Assembly: GCF_900101785.1 (NCBI RefSeq)
Contig: NZ_LT629688.1
Span: forward strand, 744,001-808,000
DNA from: Auraticoccus monumenti
GTDB taxonomy: Bacteria > Actinomycetota > Actinomycetes > Propionibacteriales > Propionibacteriaceae
Reading direction: 5' to 3'
Length of the DNA: 64,000 bases
The notes under the pieces are model-generated. The model saw only the letters and a program-made list of their open reading frames with translations, searched no databases and was not told the origin of the DNA. Within the stretch, counting starts at the first letter, position 1, and each line of letters opens with the position of its first letter. Shown one piece after another: positions 58,460 to 64,000 of this stretch. Position numbers and translations under genes: made by a program.

Positions 58460-59282
58460 TGCCGCTCCGCTCCGTGCGGCCGTCCTCCTCTCCGTCCTGA
58501 CGATCGCCGTGGTGACGGCGCTCTGCGCGGTCTTCCTGGTTGCCGGCTGGACCCTGCCGAGCTGGGTGGTCGTCGTCGGACGGTGGATCCCGGCCCTGGT
58601 GTCCCTGCTCGTGCTGCGGCTGGTGCCGCTGCCCGGCGGACTGGCCACCTGGTGGGCGCTGCGCCCCGCTGGCTGGCGGCGGTTCCTCACCGGTGCGGTG
58701 GTGTCGGTAGGTGTCCTGCTCGCGGTCTACCTGGCGACGGCGGTGCTGGGCGGTGCCCTCGGGATCGTGACCATGGTGTCGGGTGGTGAGCTGCTGACGA
58801 TCCTGCTCGTCGTGGTGCCGATCGTCGTCGTGTACTCACTCAGCACCTTCGGGGAGGAGGCGGCCTGGCGGGGTCATCTCCAGCGGCTGCTCGCGCCGTG
58901 GGGCTTCTGGCGGGCCTCGGTGGTCGTCGCCGCGGTCTGGGTGGTCTTCCACCTGCCGCTGCACGGCACCTTCGTGCTCCAGGGCACCCTGCCGCCCCAC
59001 GTCGCCCTGAGCAGCACCCTCCTGCTGCTCCCCCTCGGGCTCTTCCTCAGCGCGGTGGTCACCCGCTTCGGCAGCGTCTGGCCGGCGGTCCTCGCCCACG
59101 CCCTGCCGATGTCGGCCCTCAACCTGGTGCAGGACCCGGGCGGCATCCCGGCGACCCCGTTCTGGATCTTCTCCGCGATCAGCGCCGTGCTGCTGCTGGT
59201 GGCCGCCGTCCTGCTCGCGCCGCGTCGGGGCGCGCTGGCCGAGCCCGCGGTGCCACGGACCGACGGTGTGACCGCCGCCTGA
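58446..59282 (+). CDS. CPBP family intramembrane metalloprotease
   Basis: A 278-residue polytopic protein with about eight hydrophobic helices and the CPBP signature FGEEAAWRGHL (Glu137-Glu138, Arg142), VVFHLPLHG (His169) and LAHALPMSALN. A cytoplasmic tail rich in Arg and Ala ends the protein. It is divergent from a TetR gene, with promoter elements that overlap. The substrate is unknown. It is the fourth regulator-linked CPBP gene in this window. Confidence 0.86.
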   Translation: MQRTNAAPLRAAVLLSVLTIAVVTALCAVFLVAGWTLPSWVVVVGRWIPALVSLLVLRLVPLPGGLATWWALRPAGWRRFLTGAVVSVGVLLAVYLATAVLGGALGIVTMVSGGELLTILLVVVPIVVVYSLSTFGEEAAWRGHLQRLLAPWGFWRASVVVAAVWVVFHLPLHGTFVLQGTLPPHVALSSTLLLLPLGLFLSAVVTRFGSVWPAVLAHALPMSALNLVQDPGGIPATPFWIFSAISAVLLLVAAVLLAPRRGALAEPAVPRTDGVTAA

Positions 59283-59306
59283 CCCCTGGCGGGCACCCGG
59301 GACACA

Positions 59307-59335
59307 CCCCGCGCCAACCCTCACCGGGCGCGGGG
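59307..59335. terminator. 9-bp stem hairpin between convergent genes
   Basis: CCCCGCGCC (59307-59315) pairs with GGCGCGGGG (59327-59335) around an 11-nt loop, between the CPBP gene and the convergent thiolase gene. There is no T-tract. It may stop transcription from either side. Confidence 0.55.
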
Positions 59336-59402
59336 CGGCGCCGCCGTGGTCCAGCAGCGCCCGGAGGCACACCGCAGCCGGTCGGGGCACTGGGCAGCCT
59401 GG

Positions 59403-60617
59403 TCAGGCCACGCGCTCGAACACGGCCGCGAGTCCCTGACCGCCGCCGATGCACATCGTCTCCAGCGCGTAGCGGCCCTGCCGCCGGGTGAGCTCGCCGG
59501 CCAGCGTGGCCAGGACCCGGGCCCCGGTGGCGCCGACCGGGTGACCCAGCGAGATACCCGACCCGCAGGGGTTGATCCGCTCGTCGAGGGGGTCGAGGTC
59601 GAGCTGCTGCAGACATGCCAGCACCTGGGCGGCGAAGGCCTCGTTGAGCTCGATCAGGTCGAGGTCGGTGAGCTCCAGCCCGGCACGGGCGAGCGCCTGC
59701 CGGGTGGCGGGCACCGGACCCAGTCCCATCCGCTCCGGCTCCACGCCCGACAGCGCCCACGAGCGCAGCGCCAGCACCGGCTGCCACCCGCGCCGCTCGG
59801 CCTCGTCCGCGGTGGTGACCAGGCAGAGCGCGGCGCCGTCGTTCTGCCCGCTGGCGTTGCCGGCGGTGACGGTGGCCCCGGGGTCGGCCCGGCCGAGCAC
59901 CGGACGCAGCCGGGCCAGGCCGTCGAGGTCGGCGTCGGCCCGAGGGTGCTCGTCGCGGTCCACCACGGTGTCGGGGGCGCCGCGTCGTCCGGGGACCCGC
60001 ACCGGGACCAGCTCCTCGGCGAACCAGCCCGCCTCGTGCGCGGCGACCGCCCGCTGGTGGGAGCGCAGCGCGAGGGCGTCCTGGTCCTCGCGGCTGATCG
60101 AGAAGTCGTGGCGCAGGTTCTCCGCCGTCTCCACCATCCCGCCCGGGACCGGGTGGCTGGCACCGCCCGCGGTGACGCGGGCCCGCTCCAGCCGGTCGGC
60201 CAGCTCCACGCCGCCGGAGCGGATGCCGCTGCGCAGCCCGAGCGCGTAGTGCTCCACCTGCGACATCGACTCCACCCCGCCGGCCACCACCGCCCGCGCC
60301 CCGCCGGTGGCGATCGCCCCGGCCGCGGTCAGCACCGCCTGCAGCCCCGAGCCGCAGCGCCGGTCGACCTGCTGCCCCGGGACCGAGGTGCCCAGACCAC
60401 CGTCGAGCGCGACCACCCGCCCGATCGCCGGCGCCTCGCCGTTGGGGCTGCACCAGCCGAGCACCACGTCGTCGACGTCGCCGGGCTCGAGGCCGGTGCG
60501 CTCCACCAGCTCGCGCAGCACCGTGGTGGCCAGCTCGACCGGCCCGACGGCGGACAGCGCCCCACCGAACCGTCCGACCGGGGTGCGCAGCGGCGAGCAG
60601 ATCACGATCTCTTCCAC
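59403..60617 (-). CDS. thiolase (acetyl-CoA C-acyltransferase)
   Basis: A 404-residue thiolase of normal length. The acyl-accepting Cys88 is in VDRRCGSGLQA, His359 in GSGISLGHPVGATGAR, and the general-base Cys389 in ETMCIGGGQG. It condenses or cleaves 3-ketoacyl-CoA in fatty acid or acetoacetyl-CoA metabolism. TACGGT lies 6 nt before the GTG, so the mRNA is probably leaderless. No partner beta-oxidation genes are adjacent. Confidence 0.95.
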   Translation of the reverse strand: MEEIVICSPLRTPVGRFGGALSAVGPVELATTVLRELVERTGLEPGDVDDVVLGWCSPNGEAPAIGRVVALDGGLGTSVPGQQVDRRCGSGLQAVLTAAGAIATGGARAVVAGGVESMSQVEHYALGLRSGIRSGGVELADRLERARVTAGGASHPVPGGMVETAENLRHDFSISREDQDALALRSHQRAVAAHEAGWFAEELVPVRVPGRRGAPDTVVDRDEHPRADADLDGLARLRPVLGRADPGATVTAGNASGQNDGAALCLVTTADEAERRGWQPVLALRSWALSGVEPERMGLGPVPATRQALARAGLELTDLDLIELNEAFAAQVLACLQQLDLDPLDERINPCGSGISLGHPVGATGARVLATLAGELTRRQGRYALETMCIGGGQGLAAVFERVA

Positions 60618-60623
60618 GTCCTG

Positions 60624-60629
60624 ACCGTA
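60624..60629 (-). promoter_or_regulatory. -10 box (TACGGT) of the thiolase gene
   Basis: On the minus strand TACGGT is followed by 6 nt and the GTG at 60617. Confidence 0.48.
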
Positions 60630-60673
60630 GCCCTCGGGCGCGGGGCGACCCAGGGGCCACGGCCTGTGGTGCG

Positions 60674-60743
60674 CAGAACCGGGCGCTCAGCGGACGGCTC
60701 TCGACCATGGTGCAGAGACGTCTGCTGGGCGACCGGTTGTGCA
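60674..60743. repeat. dispersed palindrome family, sub-type A, copy 3
   Basis: A 70-bp imperfect palindrome between divergent genes. GCAGAACCGG at the left pairs with CCGGTTGTGC at the right (one mismatch), and GCTCAGCGGACG pairs with CGTCTGCTGGGC (mismatches). It is closely similar to 3768-3837. Confidence 0.82.
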
Positions 60744-60875
60744 CGCCGGGCGCCGCGAGACCCGCTGCCGAGTCGGGATGCACGCCGTGTGGTCACGTAG
60801 CATCGGGGCGGTCCGGCCCGATGGGTCGACGCCGCCCCGGGCGGCACAGCATCCGGCAGCCGCCGGCGAGTTCGA

Positions 60876-62264
60876 GTGGGTCGTGGGTTGGAGTTCGTGC
60901 GGGCGTTGCGCCGGTTGTGGCGCCACCAGCTGTTCCGGCGGCTGCTGGCCGTGCGGATCGCCACCCAGGCCAGCGACGGCATCCTGCAGGTCGGGATGGC
61001 CTCCTACCTGCTGTTCAGCCCCCAGACCCAGACCAGCGCCTGGGCCATCGTCGGCGTGCTGGCCATCACGCTGCTCCCCTTCTCCGTGCTCGGCCCCTTC
61101 GTCAGCGGCGCGCTCGACCGCTGGAACCGCCGTCAGGTCATCCTGATCGCCGACGCGGCCAGGATCGGCCTCGCGCTGGTGCTGGCGGGGCTGGTCGTGG
61201 TCGGCACCGACCGGGCGTGGGCGATGGCCGCCTTCTACGTGACGGTGCTGCTGGCCATGAGCATCAACCGGTTCGTGATGGCCGGCATGTCCGCCGCGCT
61301 CCCGCACACCGTGGACGAGGACGAGTACCTGGTGGCCAGCTCGGTGATGCCCACCGTCGGACCGGCCGGGGTGATCGTCGGCGCGGGGACCGCCTTCGCC
61401 ATCCGGGCGCTCGTCGGCCCGGTGCTCGGCGCCACCACCGCCGACATGCTGATCTTCGTGGCCTGCGCGCTCGGGTTCGCGGTCAGCGTGGTGCTGGCGC
61501 TGCGGATCCCGCGGCCCTCCCTCGGCCCGGACGCCCGCGAGCTCGCCCAGGCCGTCGGTCGAGGTGTCGGCTGGGTGGCCAGGGACGTCCTCTCCGGTCT
61601 CGGCGACGCGCTGCGCCACCTGGCCGAGCGCCGGCCGGCCGCGCTGGGGCTGGTGACCATCGGCCTGCAGCGGATCGGCTACGGCATCGTCACCGTGGGG
61701 GCGATCCTGGTCTACCGCAACACCTTCTACGCCGTGGACGAGGCCGACGCCGCGATCGCCGCCCTGGGTCTGTGGCTCGGCGCCACCGGAGCCGGGTTCG
61801 TGCTCTCCGCGGTGGTCACGCCCTTCGTCACCGCCCGGATCGGGCTGCGCCGCTGGGTGGTGCTGCTGCTGGCTGCCGGGGCCGTCGTGCAGGCGCTGCC
61901 CGGCAGCATCTTCACCCAGCCGACGCTGGTGGTCGCCGGGTTCCTGCTGGGGATCTCCTCCCAGTCGCTCAAGATCTGCGTGGACACCCTGGTCCAGGCC
62001 CACGTCGACGACGAGTTCAAGGGCCGCGTGTTCGTGGTCTACGACATGGTCTTCAACACCACCCAGGTGCTGGCCGCCGTGCTCGCCGCCCTGCTGCTGC
62101 CCGCCTCGGGCGTCTCGCTGCCGGTGTTCCTCGGGGTGGCCGTGGTCTTCGCCCTGGTCGCCGTGCTGTTCGCGGTCCGCAGCCGCCGGATCGGGCCGGA
62201 GCTGTTCGAGCGGGGTACCGGCGACCTGCACCCGGACTCCGTGGAGGAGCCGGTCGGCCGGTGA
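60876..62264 (+). CDS. MFS transporter
   Basis: A 462-residue major facilitator. About twelve hydrophobic segments start at RIATQASDGILQVGMASYLL. VLGPFVSGALDRWNRRQVIL covers motif A between helices 2 and 3, and MPTVGPAGVIVGAGTAFAIR the helix 5 region. Cytoplasmic charged segments lie in the middle and at the C-terminus. GTG 60876 is chosen, with GGCGAG upstream; an alternative start is GTG 60897. It is probably an exporter (substrate unknown). It is divergent from the thiolase and convergent with a GntR gene. Confidence 0.9.
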   Translation: MGRGLEFVRALRRLWRHQLFRRLLAVRIATQASDGILQVGMASYLLFSPQTQTSAWAIVGVLAITLLPFSVLGPFVSGALDRWNRRQVILIADAARIGLALVLAGLVVVGTDRAWAMAAFYVTVLLAMSINRFVMAGMSAALPHTVDEDEYLVASSVMPTVGPAGVIVGAGTAFAIRALVGPVLGATTADMLIFVACALGFAVSVVLALRIPRPSLGPDARELAQAVGRGVGWVARDVLSGLGDALRHLAERRPAALGLVTIGLQRIGYGIVTVGAILVYRNTFYAVDEADAAIAALGLWLGATGAGFVLSAVVTPFVTARIGLRRWVVLLLAAGAVVQALPGSIFTQPTLVVAGFLLGISSQSLKICVDTLVQAHVDDEFKGRVFVVYDMVFNTTQVLAAVLAALLLPASGVSLPVFLGVAVVFALVAVLFAVRSRRIGPELFERGTGDLHPDSVEEPVGR

Positions 62265-62339
62265 GCCGGACGGCTGGCCCACCCCTGCCGCCCGCCGCAC
62301 CGCCGGTCCGTCCAGCAGGCGCTCGACCCGGGCGGTCGG

Positions 62340-63062
62340 TCAGCGGGCGATGCGCATCCGCATGACGTCGGTCCGCTGCAGGGTGATGCCGTGGGCCAGG
62401 GCGTGGCCGTGCCCGTCGACGGTCACCTGCTCGGTGCGCAGCACCGGGACCCCCGCGCGGACCTGCAGCGCGGCCGCCTGCGCGCTGGGCACCGCCACGG
62501 CCTCCACGTCGGTGGTGGTGTGGGCCACGATGCCGGGCAGGTGCCGGTCGAGCATGTCGAAGAGGTCGGACTCGAGGGTGGTCATGCCGACGGGGTCGAT
62601 CCGGACGCCGTGCACGACCAGCGGGACGTGCTCCACCATGTGCGCGGAGGGCACCCCGTCCACCGCGAACAACCGCACCACCCGCCAGGCGGGCGTCCCG
62701 GCGGACTGCTCGAAGGCCTCCGCGGGGCCCTCGGGGAGCGCCACCTGCTCGTAGCCGGCGTCCAGCAGCTCGACCGACCGGCCGACCGCGCGCACCCGGT
62801 CCCGGTAGGACTGGATGGCCGACATGCTCAGCGAGGTGTTGGTGCGGGGTGGGGCGACGAACGTGCCGACCCCCCAGCTGCGGGTGACGACCCCCTCCGT
62901 GGCGAGCATCCCCATCGCCTCACGGACCGAGCCCCGGCTGACGTCGAGCTGCTCGGCCAGCAGCTTCTCGTTGGGCAGCTGGTCACCGATGGAGTAGGAC
63001 TGGGCGATCAGGGCCCTCAGATCCGACACCACGGTGCCGACCACGCTGCCACGCCTGCTCAT
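62340..63062 (-). CDS. GntR family regulator with UTRA domain
   Basis: A 240-residue regulator. The N-terminal winged helix (LRALIAQSYSIGDQLPNEKL, then LDVSRGSVREAMGMLATEGV) is followed by a UTRA ligand domain (VEHVPLVVHGVRIDPVG, VEAVAVPSAQAAALQVRAGV). UTRA members sense sugars, amino acids or dipeptide-like ligands. It lies 56 bp downstream of the dipeptidase gene on the same strand and may regulate it. ACTCAGAGT (63109-63117) just upstream is a short palindrome. Confidence 0.92.
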   Translation of the reverse strand: MSRRGSVVGTVVSDLRALIAQSYSIGDQLPNEKLLAEQLDVSRGSVREAMGMLATEGVVTRSWGVGTFVAPPRTNTSLSMSAIQSYRDRVRAVGRSVELLDAGYEQVALPEGPAEAFEQSAGTPAWRVVRLFAVDGVPSAHMVEHVPLVVHGVRIDPVGMTTLESDLFDMLDRHLPGIVAHTTTDVEAVAVPSAQAAALQVRAGVPVLRTEQVTVDGHGHALAHGITLQRTDVMRMRIAR

Positions 63063-63118
63063 CGGGTTCCCATCGTGGACCAGGGCGCGGGGGCGCCGTA
63101 GATTCCTGACTCAGAGTT

Positions 63119-64000
63119 CTACCAGACCCGCTCCAGCACCCGCATCGCGTTGCCGCCCAGCACCTTGACGATGTCCTCGTCGCTGAAGCCGTTCCTGACC
63201 AGCCACCCGGTGATGTTGATGAAGTTCTCCCCCGGGTTCTCCAACCCGTCCACGTACTCCACCCGCGGGTGGTCGACCCCCTCCGGCGACTTCTGCGCGT
63301 AGTTGCCGGCGTAGGCCCGGTGCACGGCGGTGTGGTCGCCGAACATGGTGTCGGGCCCGAAGGCCACGTGGTCGATGCCCACCAGGTCGACGCAGTAGCG
63401 GAAGTGGTCCATCACCGACTCGATGGTGTGCACCGGGTGGGCCTCGGACAGGGTCGTGTGCGGAGCCGCCTCCAGGCCGATCAGGCCACCCCGCTCGGCG
63501 CAGGCGATGATCGTCTCGTCGGTCTTCATCCGGTCGGTCGGCCACACCGCGCGCGCCCCGGCGTGGGTGATCATCACCGGTACCGAGGAGTGCTCGATGG
63601 TGTCCATGCAGGTGCGGTCACCGGAGTGGGAGATGTCGATCAGGATGCCCAGCTTGTTCATCCGCTCCACCGCCCGGCGGCCGAAGGTGGTCAGGCCGCC
63701 GTCGCCCGGCTCGGAGAGACCCGACCCCAGCATGTTGGACTGGGAGTAGGCGATGCCGAGCTGGCGGACGCCGAAGCCGTAGAGCATGTCGATCCGGTCG
63801 AGCTCGTTCTCGATCATGGTCGAGCACTCGAAGCCGGCCACCAGGGCCAGGTGGCCGTCGCGCTTGGCGGCGTGGATGTCGGCGGTGCTGGTGGCCAGCC
63901 GGACGAAGTCCTGCTTGGCCAGGTCCGCGAGACGGAAGCCCAGCGCGTAGATCATGTCGTCCCACTTCCAGCCGCGGGTGCTGGTGACGCACGAGGCCCC
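63119..64000 (-). CDS. membrane dipeptidase (peptidase M19), 5' part cut by window edge
   Basis: At least 293 residues are in the window; the open frame continues through the right edge, so the N-terminus is missing. RDGHLALVAGFECS, IDISHSGDRTCMDTIEHSSV, ITHAGARAVWPT and IDHVAFGPDTMFGDH match the renal dipeptidase family, with the His and Asp residues that bind a binuclear zinc site. It would hydrolyse dipeptides, possibly D-amino acid-containing ones. The in-frame ATG at 63955 is internal to the conserved fold and is not the start. A GntR gene follows. Confidence 0.88.
   Translation of the reverse strand, partial: GASCVTSTRGWKWDDMIYALGFRLADLAKQDFVRLATSTADIHAAKRDGHLALVAGFECSTMIENELDRIDMLYGFGVRQLGIAYSQSNMLGSGLSEPGDGGLTTFGRRAVERMNKLGILIDISHSGDRTCMDTIEHSSVPVMITHAGARAVWPTDRMKTDETIIACAERGGLIGLEAAPHTTLSEAHPVHTIESVMDHFRYCVDLVGIDHVAFGPDTMFGDHTAVHRAYAGNYAQKSPEGVDHPRVEYVDGLENPGENFINITGWLVRNGFSDEDIVKVLGGNAMRVLERVW

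Noticed and set aside
59403-60617. Part of a polyketide or other biosynthetic cluster
   Set aside because: The thiolase has the Cys-His-Cys set of a degradative or acetoacetyl thiolase, and no synthase, carrier protein or tailoring cluster is nearby.

Overview
The window is very GC-rich, with GC at nearly every third codon position, many GTG starts and short intergenic gaps. The gene families (DUF4235, MBL hydrolase with N-terminal zinc ribbon, aldehyde dehydrogenase/DUF779 pair, DUF993, many TetR/LacI/GntR regulators, MacB-type ABC pair) point to a chromosomal segment of a soil-type actinobacterium. A Propionibacteriales-like lineage is my guess and is not proven by the sequence. I saw no rRNA, tRNA, CRISPR array, phage gene or transposase.

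Layout. 1-13.9 kb: small regulator-enzyme modules. These are TetR/CPBP protease, an SDR, an MBL hydrolase, a repeat-rich 0.7 kb gap, XRE-cupin/thioredoxin-reductase-like flavoprotein, a CE15-like esterase, a TetR with an F420-type oxidoreductase, zinc-type alcohol dehydrogenase and NmrA protein, a NarL two-component system divergent from a second CPBP protease, and an alpha/beta hydrolase. 14.1-22.4 kb: a MacB-like ABC exporter pair, a GH51 arabinofuranosidase with a LacI regulator, and an aldehyde dehydrogenase/DUF779 operon. 22.7-32.5 kb: a sigma-like HTH protein, an ArsR/MFS efflux operon, two dehydrogenase/VOC genes, a secreted lamin-tail protein, a serine hydrolase, a third CPBP operon under a TetR, and a methyltransferase. 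32.6-38.6 kb: a CzcO-like flavoprotein, then an amino-sugar-like group (BadF-type kinase, SIS protein, secreted TIM-barrel hydrolase, RpiR regulator). 38.8-42.4 kb: a large secreted subtilase divergent from a lipoprotein of the Streptomyces subtilisin inhibitor family. 42.5-47.8 kb: a LacI-controlled sugar-catabolic cluster (TIM isomerase, DUF993, Gfo/Idh, ThuA). 47.8-50.2 kb: a lower-GC DUF4190 membrane gene, an SDR and DUF4235. 50.5-64 kb: GNAT, APH-like kinase, M20 amidohydrolase with AbgT transporter, DUF1772, SPFH/NfeD pair, TetR with a fourth CPBP protease, thiolase, MFS, GntR and a dipeptidase cut by the window edge.

Recurring themes. Four CPBP intramembrane proteases each sit divergent from their own regulator. 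Many start codons lie exactly 6-7 nt after a TAnnnT-like -10 box, as expected for leaderless transcripts. Two dispersed families of about 70-bp imperfect palindromes occur in intergenic gaps: six copies of one (two sub-types) and two copies of the other. The most interesting items are the protease/inhibitor pair, the palindrome families, the CPBP-plus-unknown-membrane-protein operon, and an upstream mini-ORF that overlaps the start of the F420-type oxidoreductase.
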